Of a stretch of 64,000 nucleotides of DNA, positions 1-14,622 are shown one piece after another (the stretch's first letter is position 1; each line of letters starts with the position of its first letter). Origin of the DNA: Neocallimastix lanati (nom. inval.) (lineage: Eukaryota > Neocallimastigomycota > Neocallimastigomycetes > Neocallimastigales > Neocallimastigaceae); NCBI GenBank assembly GCA_016946835.1, contig JACVTC010000054.1:950001-1014000 (forward strand). The letters run 5' to 3'. Below the pieces are notes generated by a model. It was not told where the DNA came from. It made no database searches and worked only from the letters and a program-made list of their open reading frames with translations. A program made the translations under genes and the position numbers.

Positions 1-434
1 TAACATTCTGCTGTGAACATTTTTCCAATCTAATCCTAATTTAGCTGGAGCCATCCATTTAGCAAGATCACTCTTTGCTGGTTCTTGGTCACCTGGTGGG
101 TAATGACCACAGAAGTTTAACTATATATTATTTTTTATATTTAATATTAAATAAATATAATAATAAGTCGATTAATTATTGGACTTTTTTTTGTTATTTT
201 AAATTATATTTTTCTTTTCCAACATTATTCATTTCTTACTATTTATACTATTTATATTATTTCTTTTTCATTTCTTTTATTTTTTTTTCCAAATATTTTA
301 ATTAAACTTTACATAAATAAATAATACTATTATTTTCATCTATCTATGAATATTATATTTTAAACTTTTATTATATAAACTTTTTCTATTATTTTTTATT
401 TTTCCCCAAAATATTTAATCTCCCAACATATGTG

Positions 435-467
<33 letters not shown>

Positions 468-820
468 AACATATATATGTAATATATTTAACATAAAAAA
501 AACAATGTACAAAAAAAACTATATACACAACAATAATAGATTTGTAGATCTCAATATTATATTTTTTTTTTTATTATTATTGTTATAAGAATCATTATAT
601 ATAAAGTACTTACGGCATCCTTTGCAGCTTGTAAAGCGATTTGTGGAGTACCTAAACCGTTAGTAGTAACTGAGAAATCTTCAACAAAGTTATTTAAAAA
701 TTTCCATTCTTGACCACCGTGATATTGTTGAGTTTTGGCATCCCAAACTTTTTCAGCAAGAGCACCAATAACTTTTTGTTCTTTTTGAACTTCGTTATTA
801 TTTTCAGTAGAGGAAAGCAT
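1..820 (-). CDS. PLP-dependent aminotransferase (class I/II, HisC-like), 5' end only
   Basis: Two exons are visible on the minus strand: 614-820 (start ATG at 820, 69 codons) and 1-120 (40 codons, continuing off the left edge). The phase-0 intron (121-613, about 0.5 kb) has a GTAAGT donor and a TATAG acceptor and contains a long T/A homopolymer. The first exon encodes a short polar leader and then a conserved-looking stretch with EDFSVTTNGLGTPQ; the second reads HYPPGDQEPAKSDLAKW. From memory of the family, these resemble the N-terminal part of fungal fold-type I aminotransferases related to histidinol-phosphate aminotransferase, where the YPP...EP...L segment precedes the substrate- and PLP-binding core. 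The catalytic lysine and PLP-phosphate site would lie outside the window. The substrate cannot be judged. Codon choice and GC content are clearly higher than in the flanks, which supports a live gene. Confidence 0.62.
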
Positions 821-1943
821 TTTTATATATTATATTTAATTTAAATTAATTAATAATTTATAGATGAATATTACTTAAATATGTGTAATTTATATATATT
901 TATAAATATATAAGTTTTTTTAATATTTTTTGTCTATTTTATTTATTTTATTTATTTATTTATTATTATTTTTTTTTTTTGTTTGCTTCTATTTTTTAAA
1001 ATAGTTTGATCTACAAAATAAATATAAAATTTATAAAAATTATTTTATAATTTTAATTTATTTATAATTTCAAATATTTTATTTTAATATATAAATTTTG
1101 TTAAAAAATAAAAAAATCTAAAAAAAAAAAAAATTAAAAATTTAAAGAAAATATTTTTTATTTTATATGAAAAAAAATTTTATATTTATTCGAATACAAA
1201 TTTTATTTATTTATTTATTTATTCATTTATTTATAAAAACAATTTTATTATTTTGGAATAATAATAAAAATTCCGTTTATACGTTTATAAAAAAAAATTA
1301 GATTATTAAATCAAAATAGTTTAAATTATTTAACATAAATCAATAATTAAAAAATTATAATAAATAAAATAAATGCATAAATTAATAGTAAGTAGATAAT
1401 TATTTTAGCTGTAGCAAATAATTTCGCTTAAAAGTAAATGAATAATAATTAATAAGTAAATGAATAAATAAATACAGATATGAGTAATGTCATAAATAAT
1501 TAATGATTAAGAAGTAGAAGTCGTGGTATGGTAAACCTTTAATTATTATGAAGACCTTTTATTTACTATTTATTAAAAAAAACCTTTCTATGATTTTTCT
1601 TGATAATATAATTATGAATGTTTATTATATACAATAAGTAATAAATAATAAAACATTTTCTGTTTTAGAATTTATAAAAATTCAATTATAAATTTATTTA
1701 TTTATCCATTTAATATAAATAATAGCCTTCATAATTGTTTATATGAATTACTAGAGGACTACTTTTATTATTTATTTAAATATTAATCCATTCATTAATT
1801 TACTTAATTATTTAATTCTTTTCACATAATTATTTCATATAATATTTTGATGAATCTATTATAAATCTATTAGTATAACATATAATTATATAAACACTAA
1901 ATAATATATTGTCAAATTATAATAACATATTATATGGAAATCC

Positions 1944-1977
<34 letters not shown>

Positions 1978-2475
1978 TTCTATTGTTTTTTATTATTTAA
2001 TTATTACAGGTTGAAAAAAAAATTTTTTAAAAATATATTATATAAATAAAATATATTATATAAATATATTAAATTTATATAATAATATATTAATAGATAT
2101 ATTATGTTTTACAGGATATAAATATATTAAAAATTAAATTAATTCTAGAATTGTAATATATATATATATCAATACTATAGCAATATATGGATAATGACAA
2201 TAAAAGGAAATTATTTTCATAAATAATGAATATAATAAATAATCATTTATTAAAATATATTATAATATATAATATTATTTATAGAAAAAAACGTTTCAAT
2301 TCTCAAAATATTAATTTCATAAAAGTTGATCAATATTTAATGTAATAAATATATTATATTTTAAATTAAAATAAATAAAAAAGTTCTAATATATTTTGAT
2401 ACATATTATAATATAATGATTTTTTTTTGATTTTTTATAATATATTATTAAATAAATGAAATTCTATATTATGAA
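821..2475. other. AT-rich intergenic, no gene seen
   Basis: Upstream flank of the aminotransferase gene. It is almost pure A/T with homopolymers and short ATTT/TAAA runs, and has no reading frame of coding character on either strand. Its first few hundred bases must hold the gene's promoter, but I cannot point to a specific element. Confidence 0.6.
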
Positions 2476-2537
2476 TATTATATAATAAATAAAGTTGATT
2501 ATAATATAACATAATCAACTTTATTTATTATATAATA
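2476..2537. repeat. Perfect 27-bp inverted repeat, 8-nt loop
   Basis: The left arm 2476-2502 and right arm 2511-2537 are exact reverse complements around the spacer 2503-2510. The arm contains AAAGTTGATTAT, so it is not simple sequence. It is a potential cruciform or hairpin. No gene adjoins it, so a terminator role is not supported. Confidence 0.85.
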
Positions 2538-2903
2538 ATCTCAAAATTTACATAGTATATTTTATTATAGATATATATATTATGTATGTAATGTATAATA
2601 TAATTTAATTAATTTGAATATATGAAATCAATTAATTTTATCATTATATAAAACGTTTATTTTAATAATATATTAGATAATAATTGATTTATATTGAGAT
2701 TATATTAAATAATATTCAAGTTTTATTATCCTTTATTACATTTGCGACACTTTTTTTATGTATAATGGAATAAATAATAAATAATAAATAATATTAAATA
2801 AATGATGAATATGAAAAATAAAAAATAATTATAAATGAAAGATTAATAATAAAAAAAGAAATAATCAAAATAATGAATAATAAGAAATAATTTTAAATAA
2901 AAA

Positions 2904-2939
<36 letters not shown>

Positions 2940-3770
2940 TAAAAATTAAATAATAATAATAATAATAAATTTATAATAATAATAATAATTATTAAGAACA
3001 TTATTTAAATAAGATACATATAATAATTAAGAATTAAATAATAATTATTATTAAAAATAATACAAAATTAAAAAATAATAAAAAAAATTATTTCTTTTTA
3101 ATATTTTAACTTGCTAATTAATATATCAATAATGAAATTTAATTATTTTCATATTTATTTTATATTAGTAAATTATTTAGATTAAAAAAAAAAAAAAAGG
3201 AAATAATTAAATAATAATTAAAAGATTCCTATAATTATTGAAAATTATTATTAATAATAATTGTAAAATAAAAACTAGTATTTGTATAAATATTAAATAA
3301 ACAAAAAAGTATATAAAACTATTGTTTAATATATATTATTATCTATAAAGTATGTAAAAGAATTACTAACCACTACAATTATTAACAGAAGTTCAGAAGT
3401 TAAAGTGGTATAAATGATAAGTAATTATTATAATTTTTAATATTTTATTTTTTTTTAATTTATGTTATTTCAAAATAAAATATTAAAAAAGATATAAGAT
3501 ATGTAAAGTAATGAATATGAATTCACTATTTTCCTAAAATTGTAATGACTTTTTTTTTTTAATTGGATTTAATAATATTAAATAAAAGTTTAAAAAATTT
3601 TCAATCCTTAAATGTTATAATTATTATTACTTTACTACAATATATATATATTATTGTTTATGATCTTTTATTATTTTTTTTAAAAAAAAATATCAGAATA
3701 TATAAAATATAAAAAATAATGTATTTATATAATTATTATTTTTTTTTAAAGTCGCAATTATTGTGAACTT

Positions 3771-3805
<35 letters not shown>

Positions 3806-3929
3806 AGAATTAATAAAAAAATAAATATTATTTATCCAATTTGAACATAGTAATATTTTAAATAATAATGTAAAATAAAAAGTAATATTCAAAATAAAAA
3901 TGTATAAATAAATTCGGAAAAAAGTTCAT
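2538..3929. other. AT-rich intergenic, no gene seen
   Basis: A/T sequence with (TAA)n runs near 2905-2990 and a long A-tract near 3775-3804. No coding segment or RNA gene is recognisable. Confidence 0.55.
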
Positions 3930-4060
3930 ATGCAATGAACCTCACCTCCAGATTACTTATTCTGGATTAGGGATTGAATTGAAATTATGGACTTCTTCTT
4001 CAGAGGTATTGATTCCTACCAGCCTGTATTATTACATTTTTAGCATTGACGCTCCATATA
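3930..4060 (-). mobile_element. Possible solo-LTR scrap (fossil)
   Basis: A short island of higher GC in the desert. Read on the minus strand it contains AATCTGGAGGTGAGG, which resembles AATTCTGGAGGCGGACC in the LTR-like stretch near 27.05 kb. No open frame is present. It is most simply a remnant of an LTR, but the boundaries and family are uncertain, and it could be some other decayed sequence. Confidence 0.28.
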
Positions 4061-5159
4061 ATAATTAATAAAATGTGATAATACTTTTTCATATTTACAT
4101 TCTTTGGATTCTAATTGCAATATTAATATTAAAGAATTTAATTATTACATGAATTCTGTTTATATTTAAAACAATTCGATACAAATAAATAATTACTTCA
4201 ATATAAAAATTTTATTTTATAATTGGAAGGAATTTAGGTTTAAATTTTTATAATTTAATAATTTTTTTTATTTTAAATTTTCTTGCTTTTAATGTTAATA
4301 TAAATAATATAAATATTTAATATTTATTATCTATATGTTTATTCGATCATATTATTTTTATTTATTATATTTTTATTTATAATTTATTATTTATTATTTA
4401 TTATTTATTATTTATTATTTTTTTTTTTATTTTTTTTAATTTTTTATTTTTAAATTAAATTATTTATTACTTATTATTTGTTATATATTATTCAATAATT
4501 ATTTATAATTAATTTTAGTCATTATATTTAACTATAATTATTAACTCTTGTTTATTTATTATTATTTATTTGTTTGTTTATTTATTAGTTTGAAAAGTTA
4601 AAATATTAATTTTTAATCTTTAATGAGAATGGTTAAAAGGTATAGTCTTTATTCGGAGTAACAATTAAATTTTGCTTTTAATATATATATATTTTTTAAA
4701 TATATATATATAATACTCCTATTTCAAATTAAATGGATTGTAACGAAAATAATAATAATATAAAAACAATTGATAATAAAGGGAAAAAATAAACAAATTA
4801 ATTTTAATTATATTTAATTTATTTTTGAATAAGCATTATTTAAAATATTATTTTTAAAAGTATTTTAAAGATATTTTCAAAAATTCAATATTAAAATATA
4901 GGTAATAAACTTTTGAATAGAAAATAATAAATGAAAAAAAAATAAAATAAATAATAAATAATAAATAAACAATTAATAGGTATAAAACAAATAATAAAAT
5001 TAATTTTTAAAAAAAATGTATGAAATAACTTTTAGTTTTTTAAATTTTAATTTATTATTTTAATTATAAAAACTGAATGAATTATTGAAGAATTAATAAA
5101 TTTCGGTTACTTCATAAAAAACATAAAAATTAATGCATATAGAAATATTTAATAAAAAT

Positions 5160-5465
5160 AATAATTTAAAAAATAATAAATAATAGATAATAAATAATAA
5201 ACAATAAATAATAAATAATAAATAAATGAATAATTGAATAATAAATAATAAATAATAAATAATAAATAATAAATAATAAATAATAAATAAATAAATAATA
5301 AATAATTTAATAATAAATAATAAATAATAAATAATAAATAATAAATAATAAATAATAAATAATAATAAATATTAATAAATAAATATTAAATATTAAATAT
5401 TAAATAATATATAATAAATAAATAATAAATAATAAATAATAATAAATATTAAATATTAAATAAAT
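5160..5465. repeat. Heptanucleotide array, mostly (AATAATA)n
   Basis: Many head-to-tail copies of a 7-bp unit built from AAT and AAAT, with small interruptions. The same heptamer recurs at 13.3-13.7 kb and 14.5-15.2 kb. As the period is 7, all three reading frames of a strand encode the same short Ile/Tyr/Leu/Phe-type peptide cycle. Confidence 0.8.
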
Positions 5466-5804
5466 ATTAATAAAAATTTCACACTTTTTTTGTCGTCATG
5501 GCAGTAAAATAGTTTAAAAATAAAACATTTTCTATTTTTATTTACAATATAAATAATTTTATAATAAAATTGTTTAGAAAAACCTATATTTATTTATTTA
5601 TTTATCTACTTATTTATTTATTTATTTTAAAGGAAAAATAAATTTTAAAAAAAAAAAAAAAGATTAATTATACAGAATTTGATGCTATATATGTATTGAA
5701 TATATTGACAGTATATTGCATATCAATATCAATAGAATCGAAAATAAATATATAAAAAATTTACAAAAAAACTGGGGTTAACTTTAATAATATGAAAAAT
5801 AAAT

Positions 5805-5837
<33 letters not shown>

Positions 5838-6859
5838 TTTTTCAATTTAAGTAAATAATTAAATTAAATTAAATTAAATTAAATAAGAAATTGATTATAC
5901 AAAAATTTAAAAATTTGTTACAAATATAATCTACTGAATAGCTTATTTATAATATAATTATTATAAACTATCTAATAATTATTACCAATTAATCTTTATT
6001 ATTAATTATTGAAATTTTATTATTATTTATTTTAATAAATTAGTTTCTAATGTTCTTTATTATTTTATTAAATAGTTAATGTATTACAAATATAAATGAA
6101 TTGACAATCAAATATTTTAACTGCCTAATTTTTAATATTTGTAAAGGTTAGATTATTACTTATTTTACAATATTATCATATGATAATAAAAAAATAATTA
6201 TAAAAATAATAATTTAAACTTTTAAATACACAAATAAATTTGGATGTATCAAAACTAAAAATTATCCATTAATGTACATTACACTATAAAATGTATTAAA
6301 AATAATTGATAATACACTAAAAAATAACTAAAAATAAATAAAAATAAAAATAAAAATAAAAATAAAACCAACTTGATATAACAAAAATAATGGTTCATTC
6401 TAATAAAAAAGGGCTGTTTCTTTTTTTCTTTTTTTTAATAATATCAAAGATAGATGAATAAAAAAATCTGCAAACAATTAAAAATATAAAAATTTATTAA
6501 AGCAAATAAATTTTAATATTTGATTATATATTACAATATAACAAAGTATATATTACATTTATATATCAGTGGTACCTTTAAAGATTAAATATACTTAAAT
6601 TTCAAATAATAAAATATTACAAAATAATAAGTTTATAAATAAATATTGAATATAAATTTTAAAGTTGATTATTTTTATTAATTCATAAAAGAAATTAAAA
6701 GTAATAAAAAAGAATATTTATACTTTTTATTTATTCATTTATTTATTTAATATTTATTAATATTTTATATACATAAAAAAATTAAGATGAAAAATGATTG
6801 AATATATATCTTATACATAATTATGTAATTAATGATAATTAATAATATTAAAATGATAT

Positions 6860-6893
<34 letters not shown>

Positions 6894-7481
6894 AATAATA
6901 AATGTAATTGATAATAAGATATCTTTATGTAAAAATATTTTATTGCTGTTATTTTATTTTGTTGTATTTCAAAGAGAAGCCATTGTTTAAATAAAATAAT
7001 ACAAATTGAAATAATTTATTATAATTTTAATTAAATTATATATAAAAAGAGAGAGAGAAAAAAAAAAAAAAAGAAATTCATTACAAAATAATTATCATTA
7101 ATAATAAAACTTTATAATAAAATATATACGAGAATATTATTTATCTTTATATATTAAAGTAATTATTATTTTATATTATTTATTATAAAAATTATTAACA
7201 ATAATATGTTTTTCCAGTTAATTAATATTTATTTATTTATTATTTACATGTGAAAGTTACAGCTTTTAAAAAAAAATGTGGATTACAAATTTTAGATAAA
7301 AAGTATAAAAAACAAATTGTGGATTAAAAAAGTTTAATAACATTTCTATAGCATATGAATTAACAATACGTGATATTCCTATAAATAACTATCATGGAAG
7401 TTAATAATTATTATATTTACATATATATATTAATAATTATTAATTAATATAATTTATTAAAAAAAAAAAAAAAGTAGTTTT

Positions 7482-7526
<45 letters not shown>

Positions 7527-8164
7527 AATAATTTAATTAAATTAATAAAGTTTAAATTATTTAACTGCCTTTAAAGTATAATATGACCTTAAAATAAAAA
7601 ATTATGAGTATTTTTATTTTTTTTTTTTTTAAAAAATTGTAAGAATATTTTTTAAATATTATATATATATTTATTGTATAGTTATTAATAAAAAGTATTA
7701 ATAAATGTTTATATTTATTCTTTATATATAAATTAATAGATTTTTGAATTTTAAAGTAAAGGAATAACAAAAATTTTTATATTGATTCTATTTAAGTTTT
7801 TGTAATAGTTTTTTGACAATTTTTGTTGAGAAATTTAAAAATGATATAATTAATCCTACTACTATTACTACTGCTACAACTGCTACTACTAAAAATAATA
7901 TTATATATATATCTATTTCATATGAAAATCAGAATAAATAATCTTTTTAATATATATATTGTATTTAATTAACTTGATTAAAATTTTTACATATAATTAA
8001 CTGCCTATTTTTTTGTTTTCAGTTAAAGTAACATTATTGACTTTTAATATATTCAATTTAATTAATATAGTAATAAGTGTAATAAACATGACTTATATAT
8101 ATTTAATATATATAATAAACTTAATTTTTTTTTAATTATTATGTTTTTATTAAAAATATTATTA

Positions 8165-8352
8165 AATTATATATATTATTATTATAGAGAAACATCTTTA
8201 TTTATATTTTATTTTCTACTTTTATATATACATATATATGTTAATTTTATATTTAATTATATATATTATTATTATAGAGAAACATCTTTATTTATATTTT
8301 ATTTTCTACTTTTATATATACATATATATGTTAATTTTATATTTAATTATAT
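8165..8352. repeat. 90-bp tandem duplication (2.1 copies)
   Basis: The sequence around AGAGAAACATCTTTA recurs exactly 90 bp downstream, with no mismatch through the second copy and about 8 bp of a third. Because 90 is a multiple of 3, an open frame (8141-8362) survives through both copies, but its composition is that of the flanks. I read it as a recent slippage or tandem duplication, not a gene. Confidence 0.88.
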
Positions 8353-9484
8353 TTACCTATAATATTTTAATATAAAATAATAATAATATAAAAAAAAATT
8401 GTATTAATTTAAAATATTAATTACTTTAAATAAGAAAATACGACTCTTTATTATTATTTATTATTGAATTACATTTCAAATAAATGAAAAATTTATTGTG
8501 ATTAAAGTAATGAACTTTTTTTTTAAAGTATTTTTCATTAGTGAATATTGAAATAATTCATATGAATTTTTATTATATAATTATTTTAGATTACTCATTT
8601 TGACCATATAAATAATATATAATATAAAATAAATAATAATTTATAAATAAATAATAATTAATAAATAAATAATAATTAATAGATAATTTGAAAGTATATA
8701 TTAAATATATAATTAAAGATTAATTATTTGAAATAATTTCATTTTGTTATTATTAAACATTATTAATAAGTCAATAAATTAAAAAAAAAGTCTTTTCATA
8801 CTATGCTTGTGTACTTCAATTTTCATGAATCATGTAAAAAATTGTTTTTTTTTTTTTTTTTAAAAATTATTTTTTGTTCTTTTAATATAATAAATAATAA
8901 TGTATTAATATGTAAATGTATAATATAAAAAACAAAGCAAAAACAGAAATCAAAATATTATTTTTGTTTATTTTTTTTTATTTGTATGATTATTATTTAA
9001 AACTATTTCTTCATGATATATATATATATTTATATAATTTAAATATAATAAAGAAAAATGTAAAAATAAATGTAAATTTATTACTATTTTTATCTTTTAT
9101 TATTTATTTATTTAATAGTAGAAAACCTGATTAAAACTTTTTTTTTTTTAATGGATTCAACTTACCTAAATTAGTATTCAAAATCAATTTAAAATTAATA
9201 TAAAATCTATGGAATGAATGTTACAATAAATATATTATATATTCATATAATCTATTATATATCTATTATAATATAAAAGATAAATTATATTTTGTCATTA
9301 TAAATAAGAAAATAAATAAATATATATATATATATAAATCTATAATCCTTAATTAGATATACGGATATAAAAGTAATATTAAAAAAACATAATTAATTTA
9401 TGACTTTAATGAAAATAAAAATATATATAAATTTAATATATTTTAATAATTATAATAAAAGATTATTATATGAATTAATTTTTG

Positions 9485-9538
<54 letters not shown>

Positions 9539-10059
9539 ATTCAGGTACACTTTATATTGCTAAATTAATAAATATTAAATTATATTATTGATTTTAAAAT
9601 TTTTTAAAAAAAAAAAAAAAAAAAATACAAAATATATTAAAATAATTACTATATTATTATAATACTATTAATTTATTTAATAATGAATTCTATCATTACA
9701 ATAGGCAAAAAAAAGTTGAGAAATATTTATGTATTAGAATAAATATTAATTCACACTTTAATTAAATATTTTAAATAATAGATATTAAATAGTTAGAAAG
9801 ATTGAAATAAATAGGAAATAAAGATTGTAGTGAATATATATATAATACAATTTATATATATGAAATTTATAATGAAAACTTTATATTTACAATTTTGGAT
9901 TGATTAATAATAAAAGTAACCAAAAATATACTAAAATACATAAAGAATAAAAAATATTAAAAACACTTCAAATAAACAAACAAACAAACAAACAAAAATA
10001 AATAAAATAAAATATAAATATAAATATTTTCATAAATTCTGATTTAAAATTTGTTATAC

Positions 10060-10475
10060 TGTTTGATTTTATTATTTTATTATTTTATTTTATATCATTA
10101 TTTTATTTTATTATTTTATTATTTTATATTATTATTTTATTATTTTATTTTATTATTTTATTTTATTATTTCATTTTATTTTATTATTTTAATTTATTTC
10201 ATTAATTATTTTATTATTTCATTTTATTTTATTATTTTAATCTATTTCATTATTTATTTCATTATTTATTTCATTATTTTATTTTATATTTTATTTTATT
10301 TTATAACGTTATTTTATTATTTTCTTTTATTATTTCATTTTAATTTATTTCATTATTTATTTCATTATTTTATTTTATTATTATATTTTATTATTATATT
10401 TTATTATTTCATTTTATTATTTATTTTTATTATTTGATTATCTTATTTTATTATTTTATTTTCTAATTTTATTTA
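10060..10475. repeat. ATTTT/ATTATTTC short-period array
   Basis: About 0.4 kb of pyrimidine-biased units (TTTTATTA, TTTCATTA) repeated with small changes. It keeps an open frame on the plus strand made of Phe/Ile/Tyr/Leu only; this is a by-product of the repeat. Confidence 0.75.
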
Positions 10476-10639
10476 TTAGTTTGTTTTTCTTAATGGTTTT
10501 TTTTATTAACATTATTACTAGTGATTATTTGTATTTTAGATATATATATTGATAATAAAAAAAAAATTGTAATTATAATATATGTTATGGAAACAAAATA
10601 AAGAGAAAAAATATACTTATTTTAATATCAGAATCTATT

Positions 10640-11478
10640 CAGTCAGTAACATAATTAAAATTATTATTGATGATAACAATTATAATTATGATTCATGCAT
10701 TAAGATTTGATCTTCTTAAGTACAAGTTTTGACACCATTAATAACTGGAGTACTTTTTCATGATTAATATTCATAATATCATGACAATGAACGTCACAAA
10801 TATGTTTATAATGTGAAGTATTACATTTTATCTTTAATTAAAACATATCAATATGATGGACATTATTTCCTTTTAATACTCATATTTGTACTGATAAAAA
10901 ATTATTTAATTGAAGTTTAATTAATATGTTATTTTTTCATTAATATCATGAATTAAGAATCAAAAAAAATATTAAATATATATATTTATATATATATATA
11001 TATATATTATAATGAGTTAAGGTTAGAGAATAACTATTAATCTTAATTAGAGCTTCTGAATAAATATTTTTAAATGACCATAATATTATATCAGAATTGA
11101 ATATAAAGTAGTTATCATGATCTTCTATTATTTTAAATGACATATATTTATAATCAATATTATCATTAACATTTTGTTCATAGCAAGTTTCAAATGTATT
11201 TTATTCATGATTATATTTACAGATATTGAAAAATAATGTATCTATATCACAATTATGACTTTTACTCGGATCTTATTCATATTCAATATCACTGTTTAGG
11301 GAGAATAACATTTAACAAAATGATAATCAATATTATAATTTTTCTATATATTTAATATGACCACTGTTTGAGTACATTTATCATCATAATATTTTAGATA
11401 GCAAAATATGGTATTAATTCATTAGGATTAATTGAAATTGAATCTAATAAATTGATGACATTTTTATAACTATTAAAA

Positions 11479-11519
<41 letters not shown>

Positions 11520-12115
11520 GAATATTTTTATTTTGCTTTTTAAGAATCCTTATCATTTAAAACTTTATAATTATTATGGATTGAATTTATATATAGTTTT
11601 CCACTACTATAGTAAATATGCTTATTATTTAGATCGATTCTGTAAATTTTCCGTTTAGTTCCATTTTTGTCGAAATCATAATTTGTCAATTGTAAACCTA
11701 TATCAATATATATATATGTATTTATAATAAAGATTAAAATAGAATAGACTTTTTTTTTTTTTTTTTTTTTTTTTGTTACTATTATTCTTTTTATTATTAA
11801 AATGATGTTCTGTTATTATTAATTTTTTTTTTTTTTTTTTTTTTAAAAATTACCTATTAACGATATAACTATAATATTATTTTCTATTAAAACATGAGCA
11901 TGTCCTGAATAGACAGTTAATATCAAATATAAATACTTTCAAATATAAATACTCCAGCTTCATTAATAAATCTAATATAACCTTTTACATTTTTTGAATT
12001 TATTAATCAATCAAAATAATAATCATGAATAGAATTTTAAATATTATTTAAATTATATACTTTATTATTTATATTATGCATTAAAAAACTACTTGAAAAC
12101 CTAAAAGCAATGATC
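10640..12115 (-). pseudogene. Decayed coding region of unknown family
   Basis: Between A/T repeats lies about 1.5 kb of richer composition that reads, on the minus strand only, as pieces of protein-like sequence in changing frames. Legible pieces are GYIRFINEAGVFIFESIYI (about 11.93-11.99 kb), YDFDKNGTKRKIYRID (about 11.63-11.68 kb), a single open stretch 10946-11143 starting MSFKIIEDHDNYF, and a Cys/His-rich piece KHICDVHCHDIMNI near 10.8 kb. Two long T-tracts (about 11.48-11.52 and 11.75-11.77 kb) separate the pieces. Frame changes and in-frame stops between them suggest a dead gene, or several exons of one. I do not recognise the family. A highly diverged live gene with small exons is possible but less likely. 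Confidence 0.4.
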
Positions 12116-12327
12116 AAATTAAAAAATTTTAATTTAAAAAAAAAAAAAATTAAATTATTTAAAATAATTAATATTTTTAAAAAATCTTTTTTAGAAATTA
12201 ATTTATCCTAAATATATAATAAATTAAATTGGAGATTACGTTCGAATTGAAAAAAAAAAATATCTGAATATCCAAATATATATATAAAGGATGAAAGAAA
12301 AGTTAAATCATATCAATAAAAGAAAAA

Positions 12328-12373
<46 letters not shown>

Positions 12374-13324
12374 ATTAATATATAACATAATATCAATTAT
12401 TTAGTTAAACTTTGACTATAACATATCTAATATATCTTATAATTTGTATTAGTAATTTTGTTTTGTTAAATAATTTTTATAATAATAAAGTTAGAATATG
12501 TAATTTTTATAATAGGGTGATGTTTTAAAAGGTATATACAATAATACTAATCTGTAATTATTAATATTAAAAATATAAAAATAACAATTTTAAGTTTATA
12601 TATAATTTATTTAAAATAATAATTAAAGAATTTTCTTTATTTTGTTAAATAAATAACTAAGATGAATATTATATTTTATATTAAAACTAAAATAATAAAA
12701 TTTTTAAAATATATTGTATATCTACTGATATATTTATTTTGTAAAATATATTCTTCATTAGAAAATTATTATTAATATTATTAAATAATATGTAGAGATG
12801 TAGTTAATGATTTTTTTTATATTAATTTTTAAATATATTGATAACTTAATTATATTCATTAATAATTATAATATTTAAGATTTTTATCATATAATATTTG
12901 AAAGAAAACATATTAACTTTAGTTTATCTTTCTCTTTAATAGAATCCGATAAATCCGTTATAATAAATATAAAAGTTAATATTGATAATGGTTTCTAATT
13001 CTAATATTTTAATTTTTAAATTTTTTTTTATTATTTAATTATAATTGTGAAATTGATAAACAGACATTTGCTTTTTACTTTTATATGATTACATAAATAT
13101 ATATATGTATATGTATACCTTTTTTTTATTAATTTTGATATTTAACATTTAATATATTCATTATTTATTTTTATAATTTATTTTTATATTATTTAAATAG
13201 TTATAATTTACTAGTGTTTGAATCCAGTTTCAATACCACATCATCTTTTTATTTTAGAAATTATTAACTATATACTATATAAAAAATTTACTTTCACCAT
13301 TGAAATATTTTTATTATAAAGATA

Positions 13325-13512
13325 AACCACATAAATAATAAATAATAAATAGTAAATAAATAATAAATAAATGAATATTAAATAAATAATAAATAAATAA
13401 ATAATAAATAATAGTAAATAAATAAATAAATAATTAATAATAATTAATAAATAATAGACAATAAATAATAAATAAATAAATAAATAAATAATAAATAATA
13501 GACAATAAATAA

Positions 13513-13544
<32 letters not shown>

Positions 13545-13660
13545 AAATAATAGATAATAAATAATAAATAATAAATAATAAATAATAAATAATAAATAAT
13601 AATAATAATAAATAAATAATTAATTAATTAATAATAAATAATAAATAACAGTATAATATA
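13325..13660. repeat. AATA/AATAATA microsatellite block
   Basis: About 0.33 kb of intermixed TAAA tetramers and AATAATA heptamers with rare interruptions (AATAGACAATAAA occurs twice). No coding potential. Confidence 0.75.
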
Positions 13661-14524
13661 TTTGTTTAATGGTTGATGTTAAAGAAATAATATTTATCTG
13701 GTTTGGTGAAACAAAAAAAAAATTATTGAATAAAATATTTATATATTCAAAAAAATATCTGTAATATATTTAAATGTATTAAAAAACTATATATATGAAA
13801 ATATTAAAAATATTAGAATAAAAAAATTATTCAACTTATTTTTCTCTTTTTGAATATAAATGGATTTAAAAAAATAAATACCTAATTACTATTATATTAG
13901 TATAATTTATTATTTATCTTTTCTTCATATATTTCTGTTTTCAAATATTTTTCTTAATACTATTTAGAATTTTTTTTTTTGGTTGTTTGTTAAAATATAC
14001 AATTTATATTTTCTTTCCTTTCACTTTTTTCTTTCTCTTTTTCCTTTCTCTTTTTCCTTTTTTTTACTTCTTCATTGCTAATCCTCCCTATTAAGAACTG
14101 TTAAAAATACAAAATTGTGGATTTTTTTATATTTATTTAATTAAATATAAATTATAATACAATAACAATATAAGCATCCTATATATTATTAATATGTATA
14201 TATATTATTTAAAGAAAAAGTTTCTTTATATAGTTAAAATTAATACAAATTTTTTTTAATATAATGTATTAAAGATTTGTATAGTTTAATATTAAAATAA
14301 TATATTGCAATATATTACTAATATTATCAGTTAAAGTTTGGATTATTCTATTTTAATATACTTTAATATAATATGCAATTGAATATTATAAAAATGATTC
14401 TGGTGAAAATTAATATATGTAATGTATAACATTAATATTAATAATTAAATTTATATGATATATAATACAGTATATTAATTTTAAAGCTTATTAATAATTG
14501 AAAATAATATTTAAAAAAAAAAAG

Positions 14525-14586
14525 GGTAAATAAATAATAATTAATAAATAATAAATAATAATTAATAAATAATAAATAATGAGTAA

Positions 14587-14622
<36 letters not shown>

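Larger units (their letters stand above)
4061..10639. other. AT desert with short-period repeats
   Basis: About 6.5 kb without a convincing gene. It holds runs of ATTT/TAAA, A and T homopolymers (for example 6860-6886, 7484-7525, 9489-9533), the heptamer arrays and the 90-bp tandem duplication listed separately. Open frames here consist of Ile/Tyr/Phe/Leu/Asn/Lys only and follow the base composition, so they are not called. Confidence 0.55.

Noticed and set aside
75-305. Plus-strand frame at the left edge
   Set aside because: Antisense to the aminotransferase exon 2 and its intron.
8141-8362. 73-residue frame with a perfect internal repeat, at first sight a small membrane protein
   Set aside because: The repeat is a DNA-level 90-bp duplication with no synonymous changes, and composition equals the flank.
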